From assembly GCA_949126835.1 (NCBI GenBank), contig OX421506.1:16312447-16376446 (forward strand): a stretch of 64,000 nt of DNA, in the 5' to 3' direction. Of this stretch, positions 41,201-56,514 are shown one piece after another. How positions within the stretch are numbered: the stretch's first letter is position 1; every line of letters begins with the position of its first letter. The notes beneath the pieces are model-generated. The model was given only the letters and a program-made list of their open reading frames with translations. It had not been told where the DNA came from and did not search any database. Origin of the DNA: Anisus vortex. Taxonomy: Eukaryota; Mollusca; Gastropoda; Planorbidae. The translations under genes and the position numbers were made by a program.

Positions 41201-44200
41201 ACTAAATGATACGCTTTTAACAAGATGACTAAATGATACGCTTTCAGCAAGATGACTAAATGATACGCTTTCATCAAGATGATAAAATGATACGCTTTCA
41301 ACGAGATGAATAAATGCTACGCTTTCAACAAGATAACTCAATAGTACCCTTACAACATTATGACACATATATGCGCTTTTAACAAGATGACTAAATGATA
41401 CGCTTTCAGCAAAATGACTAAATGATACGCTTTTAACAAGATGACTAAATGATACGCTTTCAGCAAAATAACTAAATGATACGTTTTTACCAAGATGACT
41501 AAATGATACGTTTTTACCAAGATGACTAAATGATACGCTTTCAACAAGATAACTAAATGATACGCTTTCAACAAGATGACTAAATTACACGTTTTCACCA
41601 AGATGACTAAATGATACGTTTTTACCAAGATGACTAAATGATAAGTTTTTACCAAGATGACTAAATGATACGCTTTCATTAAGATGACAAAATGATACGC
41701 TTTCAACAAGATAACTCAATGACAAACTTACAACAAGATGACTAAATGATACGCTTTTAAAAAGATGACTAAATGATACGTTTTCACCAAGATGACTAAA
41801 TGATACGCTTTTAACAAGATGACTAAATGATACGCTTTTAACAAGATGACTAAATGATACGTTTTCACCAAGATGACTAAATTACATCCTTTCAACAAGA
41901 TTACTAAATGATACGTTTTCACCAAGATGACTAAATGAAACGCTTTCAACAAGATGACTAAATGCTACGCTTTCAACAAGAGGACTAAATGATACGCTTT
42001 CAACAAGATGACTAAATGATACGTTTTAAACAAGATGACTAAATGATACGCTTTAAACAAGATGACTAAATGATAAGTTTTTAACAAGATGACTAAATGA
42101 TACGCTTTCAACAAGATGACTAAATAATACGCTTACAACAAGATAACTCAAATATACCCTTACAACAATATGACATAATTATACGTTTTTACCAAGTAGA
42201 CAAAATGATATGCTTTCAACAAGATGACTAAATGATACGTTTTCAGCATGATGACTAAATGATACGCTTTTAACAAGAAGACTAAATGATACGTTTTCAC
42301 CAAGATGACTAAATGATACGCTTTCAACAAGTAGACTAAATGATATGCTTTCAACAAGATGACTAAATGATAAGTTTTCAGCAAGATGACTAAATGATAC
42401 GCTTTTAACAAGATGACTAAATGTTACGTTTTCACCAAGATGACTAACTGATACGCTTTCAACAAGATGAGTAAATGATACGCTTACAACAAGATAACTC
42501 AAATATACCCTTACAACAATATGACATAATTATACGCTTTTAACAAGATGACTAAATGATACGCTTTCAGCAAGATGACTAAATGATACGTTTTCACCAA
42601 GATGACTAAATGATACGTTTTCACTAAGATGAATAAATGATACGTTTTCAACAAGATGACTAAATGATACGCTTTCAACAAGATGACTAAATGATACGCT
42701 TTTAACAAGATGACTAAATGATACGCTTTTAACAAGATGACTAAATGATACGTTTTTAACAAGATAACTAAATGATACGCTTTCAGCAAGATGACAAAAT
42801 GATACGTTTTCACCAAGATGACTAAATGATACGCTTTTAACAAGATGACCAAATGATACGCTTTTAACAAGATGACTAAATAATACGCTTTCATCATAAT
42901 TTCTAAATAATACACTTACAACAAGATGACTAAATGATACGCTTTTAACAAGATGTGTAAATGATACGCTTTCAGCAAGATGACTAAATGATACGTTTTT
43001 ATCAAGATGACTAAATGATACGTTTTCACTAAGATGACTCAATGATACGCTTTTAACAAGATGACTAAATGATACGCTTTCAGCAAGATGACTAAATGAT
43101 ACGCTTTCATCAAGATGATAAAATGATACGCTTTCAACGAGATGAATAAATGCTACGCTTTCAACAAGATAACTCAAAGGTACCCTTACAACATTATGAC
43201 ACATATATGCGCTTTTAACAAGATGACTAAATGATACGCTTTCAGCAAAATGACTAAATGATACGCTTTTAACAAGATGACTAAATGATACGCTTTCAGC
43301 AAAATGACTAAATGATACGTTTTTACCAAGATGACTAAATGATACGTTTTTACTAAGATGACTAAATGATACGCTTTCAACAAGATAACTCAATGACAAA
43401 CTTACAACAAGATGACTAAATGATACGCTTTTAAAAAGATGACTAAATGATACGTTTTCACCAAGATGACTAAATGATACGCTTTTAACAAGATGACTAA
43501 ATGATACGTTTTCACCAAGATGACTAAATGATACGCTTTTAACAAGATGACTAAATGATACGCTTTTAACAAGATGACTAAATGATACGTTTTCACCAAG
43601 ATGACTAAATTACATCCTTTCAACAAGATTACTAAATGATACGTTTTCACCAAGATGACTAAATGAAACGCTTTCAACAAGATGACTAAATGCTACGCTT
43701 TCAACAAGATGACTAAATGATACGCTTTCAACAAGATGACTAAATGATACGTTTTAAACAAGATGACTAAATGATACGCTTTAAACAAGATGACTAAATG
43801 ATAAGTTTTTAACAAGATGACTAAATGATACGTTTTCACCAAGATGACTAAATGATACGCTTTTAACAAGATGACTAAATGATACGCTTTCAACTAGATG
43901 ACTAAATAACACGCTTTCAACAAGATGACTAAATGGTACGTTTTCACCAAGATGACTAAATGAAACGCTTTCAACAAGATGACTAAATGCTACGCTTTCA
44001 ACAAGATGACTAAATGATACGCTTTCAACAAGATGACTAAATGATACGTTTTAAACAAGATGACTAAATGATACGCTTTAAAAAAGATGACTAAATAATA
44101 AGTTTTCAACAAGATGACTAAATGATACGTTTTTACCAAGTAGACTAAATGATATGCTTTCAACAAGATGACTAAATGATAAGTTTTCAGCAAGATGACT

Positions 44201-45339
44201 AAATGATACGCTTTTAACAAGATGACTAAATGTTACGTTTTCAACAAGATGACTAAATGATACGCTTTCAACAAGATGAGTAAATGATACGCTTACAACA
44301 AGATAACTCAAATGTACCCTTACAACAATATGACATAATTATACGCTTTTAACAAGATGACTAAATGATACGCTTTCAGCAAGATGACTAAATGATACGT
44401 TTTCACCAAGATGACTAAATGATACGTTTTCACTAAGATGAATAAATGATACGTTTTCAACAAGATGACTAAATGATACGCTTTCAACAAGATGACTAAA
44501 TGATACGCTTTTAACAAGATGACTAAATGATACGTTTTTAACAAGATAACTAAATGATACGCTTTCAGCAAGATGACAAAATGATACGTTTTCACCAAGA
44601 TGACTAAATGATACGCTTTTAACAAGATGACCAAATGATACGCTTTTAACAAGATGACTAAATAATACGCTTTCATCATAATGTCTAAATAATACACTTA
44701 CAACAAGAAGACTAAATGATACGCTTTTAACAAGATGTGTAAATGATACGCTTTCAGCAAGATGACTAAATGATACGTTTTTATCAAGATGACTAAATGA
44801 TACGTTTTCACCAAGATGACTAAATGATACGCTTTTAACAAGATGACTAAATGATACGCTTTTAACAAGATGACTAAATGATACGTTTTCACCAAGATGA
44901 CTAAATTACATCCTTTCAACAAGATTACTAAATGATACGTTTTCACCAAGATGACTAAATGAAACGCTTTCAACAAGATGACTAAATGCTACGCTTTCAA
45001 CAAGATGACTAAATGATACGCTTTCAACAAGATGACTAAATGATACGTTTTAAACAAGATGACTAAATGATACGCTTTAAACAAGATGACTAAATGATAA
45101 GTTTTTAACAAGATGACTAAATGATACGTTTTCACCAAGATGACTAAATGATACGCTTTTAACAAGATGACTAAATGATACGCTTTCAACTAGATGACTA
45201 TATAACACGCTTTTAACAAGATGACTAAATCGTACGTTTTCACCAAGATGACTAAATGAAACGCTTTCAACAAGATGACTAAATGCTACGCTTTAAACAA
45301 GATGACTAAATGATACGCTTTCAACAAGATGACTAAATG

Positions 45340-47178
45340 ATACGCTTTCAGCAAGATGACTAAATGATACGCTTTCATCAAGATGATAAAATGATACGCT
45401 TTCAACGAGATGAATAAATGCTACGCTTTCAACAAGATAACTCAATAGTACCCTTACAACATTATGACACATATATGCGCTTTTAACAAGATGACTAAAT
45501 GATACGCTTTTAGCAAAATGACTAAATTATACGCTTTTAACAAGATGACTAAATGATACGCTTTCAGCAAAATGACTAAATGATACGTTTTTACCAAGAT
45601 GACTAAATGATACGTTTTTACCAAGATGACTAAATGATACGCTTTCAACAAGATAACTAAATGATACGCTTTCAACAAGATGACTAAATTACACGTTTTC
45701 ACCAAGATGACTAAATGATACGTTTTTACCAAGATGACTAAATGATAAGTTTTTACCAAGATGACTAAATGATACGCTTTCATTAAGATGACAAAATGAT
45801 ACGCTTTCAACAAGATAACTCAATGACAAACTTACAACAAGATGACTAAATGATACGCTTTTAAAAAGATGACTAAATGATACGTTTTCACCAAGATGAC
45901 TAAATGATACGCTTTTAACAAGATGACTAAATGATACGCTTTTAACAAGATGACTAAATGATACGTTTTCATCAAGATGACTAAATTACATCCTTTCAAC
46001 AAGATTACTAAATGATACGTTTTCACCAAGATGACTAAATGAAACGCTTTCAACAAGATGACTAAATGCTACGCTTTCAACAAGATGACTAAATGATACG
46101 CTTTCAACAAGATGACTAAATGATACGTTTTAAACAAGATGACTAAATGATACGCTTTAAACAAGATGACTAAATGATAAGTTTTTAACAAGATGACTAA
46201 ATGATACGCTTTCAACAAGATGACTAAATAATACGCTTACAACAAGATAACTCAAATATACCCTTACAACAATATGACATAATTATACGTTTTTACCAAG
46301 TAGACAAAATGATATGCTTTCAACAAGATGACTAAATGATACGTTTTCAGCATGATGACTAAATGATACGCTTTTAACAAGAAGACTAAATGATACGTTT
46401 TCACCAAGATGACTAAATGATACGCTTTCAACAAGATGACTAAATAATACGCTTACAACAAGATAACTCAAATATACCCTTACAACAATATGACATAATT
46501 ATACGCTTTTAACAAGATGACTAAATGATACGCTTTCAGCAAGATGACTAAATGATACGTTTTCACCAAGATGACTAAATGATACGTTTTCACTAAGATG
46601 ACTAAATGATACGCTTTTAACAAGATGTGTAAATGATACGCTTTCAGCAAGATCACTAAATGATAAGTTGTTACCAAGATGACTAAATAATACGCTTTCA
46701 ACAAGATGACTAAATGATACGCTTTCAACAAGATGACTAAATTACACGTTTTCACCAAAATGACTAAATAATACGTTTTCACCAAGATGACTAAATGATA
46801 CGTTTTTACCAAGATGACTAAATGACACGCTTTTAACAAGATGACTAAATGGTACGTTTTTACCAAGATGACTAAATGAAACGCTTTCAACAAGATGACT
46901 AAATGCTACGCTTTCAACAAGATGACTAAATGATACGCTTTCAACAAGATGACTAAATGATACGTTTTAAACAAGATGACTAAATGATACGCTTTAAATA
47001 AGATGACTAAATAATAAGTTTTCAACAAGATGACTAAATGATACGTTTTTACCAAGTAGACTAAATGATATGCTTTCAACAAGATGACTAAATGATAAGT
47101 TTTCAGCAAGATGACTAAATGTTACGTTTTCACCAAGATGACTAAATGATACGCTTTCAACAAGATGAGTAAATGATA
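45340..47178. repeat. Long higher-order satellite duplication, copy A
   Basis: Nearly identical to 48445-50283 at an offset of exactly 3,105 bp (115 monomers). Private variants are shared, e.g. CAGCAAGATCACTAAATG at 46647 and 49752. After 47178 the copies part: this one continues into an ATTACATCC monomer, the other into CGCTTACAAC. Confidence 0.85.
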
Positions 47179-48444
47179 CGTTTTCACCAAGATGACTAAA
47201 TTACATCCTTTCAACAAGATTACTAAATGATACGTTTTCACCAAGATGACTAAATGAAACGCTTTCAACAAGATGACTAAATGCTACGCTTTCAACAAGA
47301 TGACTAAATGATACGCTTTCAACAAGATGACTAAATGATACGTTTTAAACAAGATGACTAAATGATACGCTTTAAACAAGATGACTAAATGATAAGTTTT
47401 TAACAAGATGACTAAATGATACGTTTTCACCAAGATGACTAAATGATACGCTTTTAACAAGATGACTAAATGATACGCTTTCAACTAGATGACTATATAA
47501 CACGCTTTTAACAAGATGACTAAATCGTACGTTTTCACCAAGATGACTAAATGAAACGCTTTCAACAAGATGACTAAATGCTACGCTTTAAACAAGATGA
47601 CTAAATGATACGCTTTCAACAAGATGACTAAATGATACGTTTTAAACAAGATGACTAAATGATACGCTTTAAATAAGATGACTAAATAATAAGTTTTCAA
47701 CAAGATGACTAAATGATACGTTTTTACCAAGTAGACTAAATGATATGCTTTCAACAAGATGACTAAATGATAAGTTTTCAGCAAGATGACTAAATGATAC
47801 GCTTTTAACAAGATGACTAAATGTTACGTTTTCACCAAGATGACTAAATGATACGCTTTCAACAAGATGAGTAAATGATACGCTTACAACAAGATAACTC
47901 AAATATACCCTTACAACAATATGACATAATTATACGCTTTTAACAAGATGACTAAATGATACGCTTTCAGCAAGATGACTAAATGATACGTTTTCACCAA
48001 GAAGACTAAATGATACGTTTTCACTAAGATGAATAAATGATACGTTTTCAACAAGATGACTAAATGATACGCTTTCAAAAAGATGACTAAATGATACGCT
48101 TTTAACAAGATGACTAAATGATACGTTTTTAACAAGATAACTAAATGATACGCTTTCAGCAAGATGACAAAATGATACGTTTTCACCAAGATGACTAAAT
48201 GAAACGCTTTTAACAAGATGACCAAATGATACGCTTTTAACAAGATGACTAAATAATACGCTTTCATCATAATGTCTAAATAATACACTTACAACAAGAT
48301 GACTAAATGATACGCTTTTAACAAGATGTGTAAATGATACGCTTTCAGCAAGATGACTAAATGATACGTTTTTATCAAGATGACTAAATGATACGTTTTC
48401 ACTAAGATGACTAAATGATACGCTTTTAACAAGATGACTAAATG

Positions 48445-50283
48445 ATACGCTTTCAGCAAGATGACTAAATGATACGCTTTCATCAAGATGATAAAATGAT
48501 ACGCTTTCAACGAGATGAATAAATGCTACGCTTTCAACAAGATAACTCAATAGTACCCTTACAACATTATGACACATATATGCGCTTTTAACAAGATGAC
48601 TAAATGATACGCTTTTAGCAAAATGACTAAATTATACGCTTTTAACAAGATGACTAAATGATACGCTTTCAGCAAAATGACTAAATGATACGTTTTTACC
48701 AAGATGACTAAATGATACGTTTTTACCAAGATGAATAAATGATACGCTTTCAACAAGATAACTAAATGATACGCTTTCAACAAGATGACTAAATTACACG
48801 TTTTCACCAAGATGACTAAATGATACGTTTTTACCAAGATGACTAAATGATAAGTTTTTACCAAGATGACTAAATGATACGCTTTCATTAAGATGACAAA
48901 ATGATACGCTTTCAACAAGATAACTCAATGACAAACTTACAACAAGATGACTAAATGATACGCTTTTAAAAAGATGACTAAATGATACGTTTTCACCAAG
49001 ATGACTAAATGATACGCTTTTAACAAGATGACTAAATGATACGCTTTTAACAAGATGACTAAATGATACGTTTTCATCAAGATGACTAAATTACATCCTT
49101 TCAACAAGATTACTAAATGATACGTTTTCACCAAGATGACTAAATGAAACGCTTTCAACAAGATGACTAAATGCTACGCTTTCAACAAGATGACTAAATG
49201 ATACGCTTTCAACAAGATGACTAAATGATACGTTTTAAACAAGATGACTAAATGATACGCTTTAAACAAGATGACTAAATGATAAGTTTTTAACAAGATG
49301 ACTAAATGATACGCTTTCAACAAGATGACTAAATAATACGCTTACAACAAGATAACTCAAATATACCCTTACAACAATATGACATAATTATACGTTTTTA
49401 CCAAGTAGACAAAATGATATGCTTTCAACAAGATGACTAAATGATACGTTTTCAGCATGATGACTAAATGATACGCTTTTAACAAGAAGACTAAATGATA
49501 CGTTTTCACCAAGATGACTAAATGATACGCTTTCAACAAGATGACTAAATAATACGCTTACAACAAGATAACTCAAATATACCCTTACAACAATATGACA
49601 TAATTATACGCTTTTAACAAGATGACTAAATGATACGCTTTCAGCAAGATGACTAAATGATACGTTTTCACCAAGATGACTAAATGATACGTTTTCACTA
49701 AGATGACTAAATGATACGCTTTTAACAAGATGTGTAAATGATACGCTTTCAGCAAGATCACTAAATGATAAGTTGTTACCAAGATGACTAAATAATACGC
49801 TTTCAACAAGATGACTAAATGATACGCTTTCAACAAGATGACTAAATTACACGTTTTCACCAAAATGACTAAATAATACGTTTTCACCAAGATGACTAAA
49901 TGATACGTTTTTACCAAGATGACTAAATGACACGCTTTTAACAAGATGACTAAATGGTACGTTTTTACCAAGATGACTAAATGAAACGCTTTCAACAAGA
50001 TGACTAAATGCTACGCTTTCAACAAGATGACTAAATGATACGCTTTCAACAAGATGACTAAATGATACGTTTTAAACAAGATGACTAAATGATACGCTTT
50101 AAATAAGATGACTAAATAATAAGTTTTCAACAAGATGACTAAATGATACGTTTTTACCAAGTAGACTAAATGATATGCTTTCAACAAGATGACTAAATGA
50201 TAAGTTTTCAGCAAGATGACTAAATGTTACGTTTTCACCAAGATGACTAAATGATACGCTTTCAACAAGATGAGTAAATGATA
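48445..50283. repeat. Long higher-order satellite duplication, copy B
   Basis: Partner of 45340-47178. A third, related copy of its middle part starts near 51767, displaced by 2,379 bp because of an extra ATA triplet at about 51740. Confidence 0.85.
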
Positions 50284-53200
50284 CGCTTACAACAAGATAA
50301 CTCAAATATACCCTTACAACAATATGACATAATTATACGCTTTTAACAAGATGACTAAATGATACGCTTTCAGCAAGATGACTAAATGATACGTTTTCAC
50401 CAAGATGACTAAATGATACGTTTTCACTAAGATGAATAAATGATACGTTTTCAACAAGATGACTAAATGATACGCTTTCAACAAGATGACTAAATGATAC
50501 GCTTTTAACAAGATGACTAAATGATACGTTTTTAACAAGATAACTAAATGATACACTTTCAGCAAGATGACAAAATGATACGTTTTCACCAAGATGACTA
50601 AATGAAACGCTTTTAACAAGATGACCAAATGATACGCTTTTAACAAGATGACTAAATAATACGCTTTCATCATAATGTCTAAATAATACACTTACAACAA
50701 GATGACTAAATGATACGCTTTTAACAAGATGTGTAAATGATACGCTTTCAGCAAGATGACTAAATGATACGTTTTTATCAAGATGACTAAATGATACGTT
50801 TTCACTAAGATGACTAAATGATACGCTTTTAACAAGATGACTAAATGATACGCTTTCAGCAAGATGACTAAATGATACGCTTTCATCAAGATGATAAAAT
50901 GATACGCTTTCAACGAGATGAATAAATGCTACGCTTTCAACAAGATAACTCAATAGTACCCTTACAACATTATGACACATATATGCGCTTTTAACAAGAT
51001 GACTAAATGATACGCTTTCAGCAAAATGACTAAATGATACGCTTTTAACAAGATGACTAAATGATACGCTTTCAGCAAAATGACTAAATGATACGTTTTT
51101 ACCAAGATGACTAAATGATACGTTTTTACCAAGATGACTAAATGATACGCTTTCAACAAGATGACTAAATTACACGTTTTCACCAAGATGAGTAAATGAT
51201 ACGTTTTTACCAAGATGACTAAATGATAAGTTTTTACCAAGATGACTAAATGATACGCTTTCATTAAGATGACAAAATGATACGCTTTCAACAAGATAAC
51301 TCAATGACAAACTTACAACAAGATGACTAAATGATACGCTTTTAAAAAGATGAATAAATGATACGTTTTCACCAAGATGACTAAATGATACGCTTTTAAC
51401 AAGATGACTAAATGATACGCTTTTAACAAGATGTTTAAATGATACGTTTTCACCAAGATGACTAAATTACATCCTTTCAACAAGATTACTAAATGATACG
51501 TTTTCACCAAGATGACTAAATGAAACGCTTTCAACAAGATGACTAAATGCTACGCTTTCAACAAGATGACTAAATGATACGCTTTCAACAAGATGACTAA
51601 ATGATACGTTTTAAACAAGATGACTAAATGATACGCTTTAAACAAGATGACTAAATGATAAGTTTTTAACAAGATGACTAAATGATACGCTTTCAACAAG
51701 ATGACTAAATAATACGCTTACAACAAGATAACTCAAATATAATACCCTTACAACAATATGACATAATTATACGTTTTTACCAAGTAGACAAAATGATATG
51801 CTTTCAACAAGATGACTAAATGATACGTTTTCAGCATGATGACTAAATGATACGCTTTTAACAAGAAGACTAAATGATACGTTTTCACCAAGATGACTAA
51901 ATGATACGCTTTCAACAGGATGACTAAATAATACGCTTACAACAAGATAACTCAAATATACCCTTACAACAATATGACATAATTATACGCTTTTAACAAG
52001 ATGACTAAATGATACGCTTTCAGCAAGATGACTAAATGATACGTTTTCATCAAGATGACTAAATGATACGTTTTCACTAAGATGACTAAATGATACGCTT
52101 TTAAAAAGATGTGTAAATGATACGCTTTCAGCAAGATCACTAAATGATAAGTTGTTACCAAGATGACTAAATAATACGCTTTCAACAAGATGACTAAATG
52201 ATACGCTTTCAACAAGATGACTAAATTACACGTTTTCACCAAAATGACTAAATAATACGTTTTCACCAAGATGACTAAATGATACGTTTTTACCAAGATG
52301 ACTAAATGACACGCTTTTAACAAGATGACTAAATGGTACGTTTTTACCAAGATGACTAAATGAAACGCTTTCAACAAGATGACTAAATGCTACGCTTTCA
52401 ACAAGATGACTAAATGATACGCTTTCAACAAGATGACTAAATGATACGTTTTAAACAAGATGACTAAATGATACGCTTTAAACAAGATGACTAAATAATA
52501 AGTTTTCAACAAGATGACTAAATGATACGTTTTTGCCAAGTAGACTAAATGATATGCTTTCAATAAGATGACTAAATGATAAGTTTTCACCAAGATGACT
52601 AAATGATACGCTTTCAACAAGATGACTAAATGATACGCTTTCAACAAGATAACTCAATGACAAACTTACAACAAGATAACTGAATGATACGCTTTTAAAA
52701 AGATGACTAAATGATACGTTTTCACCAAGATGACTAAATGATACGCTTTTAACAAGAATGACTAAAAGATACGCCTTTAACAAGATGACTAAATGATACG
52801 TTTTCACGAAGATGACTAAATGATACGCTTTTAACAAGATGACTAAATGATACGCTTTCAACAAGATGACTAAATGACACGCTTTTAACAAGATGACTAA
52901 ATGGTACGTTTTTACCAAGATGACTAAATGAAACGCTTTCAACAAGATAACTAAATGCTACGCTTTCAACAAGATGACTAAATGATACGCTTTCAACAAG
53001 ATGACTAAATGATACGTTTTAAACAAGATGACTAAATGATACGCTTTAAACAAGATGACTAAATAATAAGTTTTCAACAAGATGACTAAATGATACGTTT
53101 TTACCAAGTAGACTAAATGATATGCTTTCAACAATATGACTAAATGATACGTTTTCAGCAAGATGACTAAATGATACGCTTTTAACAAGATGACTAAATG

Positions 53201-55356
53201 ATACGCTTTTAGCAAGATTACTAAATGATACGCTTTCACCAAGATGATAAAATGATACGCTTTCAACAAGATGACTAAATGCTGCGCTTTCAACAAGATA
53301 ACTAAATGATACGCTTAAGCAAAATGACTAAATGATACGTTTTCACCAAGATGACTAAATGATACGCTTTTAACAAGATGACTAAATGATACGCTTTCAA
53401 CAAGATGACTAAATTACACGTTTTCACCAAAATGACTAAATGATACGTTTTCACTAAGATGACTACATGATACGTTTTTACCAAGATGACTAAATGATAC
53501 GCTTTCATTAAGATGACAAAATGATACGCTTTCAACAAGATAACTCAATGACAAACTTACAACAAGATGACTAAATGATACGCTTTTAAAAAGATGACTA
53601 AATGATACGTTTTCACCAAGATGACTAAATGATACGCTTTTAACAAGATGACTAAATGATAAGCTTTTAACAAGATGACTAAATGATACGTTTTCACAAA
53701 GATGACTAAATGATACGCTTTTAACAAGATGACTAAATGATACGCTTTCAACAAAATGACTAAATGACACGCTTTCAACAAGATGACTAAATGATACGCT
53801 TTAAACAAGATGACTAAATGATATGTTTTCTACAAGATGACTAAATGATACGTTTTTACCAAGTAGACTAAATAATATGCTTTCAAAAAGATGACTAAAT
53901 GATACGTTTTCAGCAAGATGACTAAATGATACGCTTTTAACAAGATGACTAAATGATACGTTTTCACAAAGATGACTAAATGATACGCTTTTAACAAGAT
54001 GACTAAATGATACGCTTACAACAAGATAACTCAAATATGCCCTTACAACAATATGACATAATTATACGCTTTTAACAAGATGACTAAATGATACGCTTTC
54101 AGCAAGATGACTAAATAATACGTTTTCACCAAAATGACTAAATGATACGTTTTCACTAAGATGACTAAATGATACGCTTTTAACAAGATGTGTAAATGAT
54201 ATGCTTTCAGCAAGATGAATAAACGATACGTTTTCAAAAGATGACTAAATGATACGCTTTCAACAAGATGACTAAATGATACGCTTTCAACAAGATGACT
54301 AAATAATACGTTTTTAAAAAGATGACTAAATGATACGTTATCAACAAGATGACTAAATGATACGCTTTCAACAAGATGACTAAATGATACGCTTTCAACA
54401 AGATGACTAAATGATACGCTTTTAACAAGATGACTAAATTATATGCTTTCAGCAAGATGACTAAATGATACGTTTTCACCAAGATGACTAATTGATACGT
54501 TTTCACTAAGATGACTGAATGATACGCTTTCACTAAGATTATAAAATGATACGCTTTCAACAAGATGACTAAATGCTACGCTTTCAACAAGATAACTCAA
54601 AGGTACCCTTACAACAATATGACACAATTATGCGCTTTTAACAAGATGACTAAATGATACGCTTTCAACAAGATGACTAAATTACACGTTTTCACCAAGA
54701 TGACTAAATGATACGTTTTCACCAAGATGACTAAATGATAAGTTTTTACCAAGATGACTAAATGATACGCTTTCATTAAGATGAAAAAATGATACGCTTT
54801 CAACAAGATAACTCAATGACAAACTTACAACAAGATGACTAAATGATACGCTTGTAAAAAGATGACTTAATGATACGTTTTCACAAAGATGACTAAATGA
54901 TACGCTTTTAACAAGATGACTAAACGATACGTTTTCACCAATATGACTAAATGATACGCTTTTAACAAGATGACTAAATGATACGTTTTCACCAAGATGA
55001 CTAAATGATACGCTTTTAACAAGATGACTAAATGATACGCTTTCAACAAGATGACTAAATGATACGTTTTCACCAAGAAGACTAAATGATACGTTTTCAC
55101 TAAGATGACTAAATGATACGCTTAAAACAAGATGACCAAATGATACGCTTTTATCAAGATCATTAAAGGATACGTTTTTAATAAGATGACTAAATGATAC
55201 GCTTTCAACAAGATGACTAAATGAAACGCTTTTAACAACATGACTAAATGATACGTTTTCAGCTAGATGACTAAATGATAAGTTAGCACCAGGATGACTA
55301 AATGATACGTTTTTACCAAGATGACTAAATGATACATTTTCTACAAGATGACTTAA

Positions 55357-55369
55357 CCCTATATTGCAT
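55357..55369 (+). repeat. Left terminal inverted repeat of the piggyBac-like element
   Basis: CCCTATATTGCAT, the perfect inverse of 57223-57235. Together with the TTAA the mirror match is 17 bp. Confidence 0.95.
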
Positions 55370-55713
55370 ACAGTTGTATTTTTACAACACTCGTTTACAT
55401 ATATAATTTTTTTATTTTTCTTTCGTTTTTTCTACAATATTTTGTTTTGTTTCGTTCCCGAGGCAGTTTTGTACATAACCTATACAAGAACTCATTTATA
55501 TAAAAGTTATTTTAGTCTCATTTTACATTTTTACAAGCGTTGCTATGGTGGTCCGATACAGTAAGTAAACTTTGCATCATTTATTATATTTAACATGTAG
55601 TTTTACACTTTAAAAAAAATTTTTGTAAAAGTAAACTTATATCTCAAATCCAAAAAGAAGTTATTTTTGTGTTATTTCCTTATACTTTTCATATTATAGC
55701 AGTAACTTTGTAT

Positions 55714-55746
55714 GTTGTAAAATCGCAACTCCATGCAACTGAGCTA
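55714..55746 (+). repeat. Left subterminal inverted repeat
   Basis: The 33 bp beginning GTTGTAAAATCGCAAC match the reverse complement of 57070-57102 at about 23 positions. The conserved cores are GCAACT, TGCAAC and GAGC. Subterminal inverted repeats are a known transposase-binding feature of piggyBac elements; here they lie 357 bp and 133 bp from the ends. Confidence 0.65.
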
Positions 55747-56022
55747 AAAAAAAATCTGAGATTACATGACATAGAGCCACACCCCCTTTTCTAAATATAA
55801 TGTTCTTTATAGTTATTATATTATAATATAAAATAAAAAATGTCCAAATAATCAATTATATTTCTTAATGTTGTTCTTTTTATAATATAATTCAGTAAAA
55901 ATAGTTAAATAGAGGTATATTTATTTATTTATTTATTGTTATTATTATAATTATTAGTTATTAGTTATAAACGACAGGCCTAGTTAGGCCTAGACTTAGT
56001 ACTAAATCTATATTATTTTTAG

Positions 56023-56060
<38 letters not shown>
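56023..56060 (+). repeat. (TA)n microsatellite
   Basis: About 38 bp of alternating T and A with one TTTA interruption, inside the piggyBac-like element. A (TATT)n run lies 80 bp upstream, near 55917-55938. Confidence 0.9.
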
Positions 56061-56160
56061 GATGTCTAATTATTTGCTATTATTATTTTTAATTAGGCTT
56101 GCATTATGGAGCCCAAGGTCTTTTATAGGAAAAAAATACTCTTCCATTGTTTTGAGGGAA

Positions 56161-56217
56161 ATGCCTTCGGACACCAGAGACTTTGAGTTGTCTGATAATG
56201 ATACGTCATTGGACTAA
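56161..56217 (+). pseudogene. Short acidic N-terminal-like frame, possible transposase relic
   Basis: An ATG opens an 18-codon frame (MPSDTRDFELSDNDTSLD) that ends in TAA. The D/S/E-rich composition resembles the acidic start of piggyBac transposases, and the position, ~800 bp into the element, would suit an exon after a long 5' region. It is too short to identify on its own. I treat it as a possible first coding exon left after decay or internal deletion. Confidence 0.3.
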
Positions 56218-56313
56218 GATTTCAGTATTAAACAGTTTCCATACCGAAAAGGTGATTGAAGGTAAATTTAAATTCAGGTTAGTTTTATTCTATTGTGTAA
56301 TATATATTTATAG

Positions 56314-56454
56314 TTCACCGGACTGTCATCCGACACGTCGCAGGTTCCATCTCTGCCGCCAACCAGTCTCTACCACACTGCAGGAGTTTTGGGCCTAGTG
56401 GACATAGATCTAATTATCTTCTATCTGGAAGGAATGTCTGTAAAACTAAAATAA
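56314..56454 (+). pseudogene. 47-codon coding-like fragment, unidentified
   Basis: A frame directly after a TTTATAG acceptor-like sequence reads FTGLSSDTSQVPSLPP and continues to a TAA at 56452-56454. It is locally G+C-richer than the rest of the element, as exons often are in A+T-rich genomes. It may be another decayed transposase exon. No catalytic motif is visible. Confidence 0.25.
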
Positions 56455-56514
56455 ATAAGTACATTTAGTAGTTTTAGTTCCTATTATAAATCATTGTTTT
56501 CTTTCTTCTATAAA

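Larger units (their letters stand above)
38226..55356. repeat. 27-bp satellite array, block 3
   Basis: About 17.1 kb of the 27-bp monomer. The GATAACTCAATGACAAAC landmark is at 41710, 43384, 45814, 48919, 51295, 52648, 53539 and 54807. Intervals of 1674, 2430, 3105, 2376 and 891 are exact multiples of 27. The segment just after the LINE, 38227-39000, is repeated at 40576-41349 (offset 2,349 bp, 87 monomers). From about 52600 to 55350 the monomers are more heterogeneous. The block ends in the TTAA at 55353-55356 used by the piggyBac-like element. Confidence 0.97.

Noticed and set aside
55364..55564. 66-codon plus-strand frame starting in the left end of the piggyBac-like element
   Set aside because: It is a phenylalanine/isoleucine-rich translation of T-rich terminal DNA and overlaps the inverted repeat. 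It shows no transposase motif.
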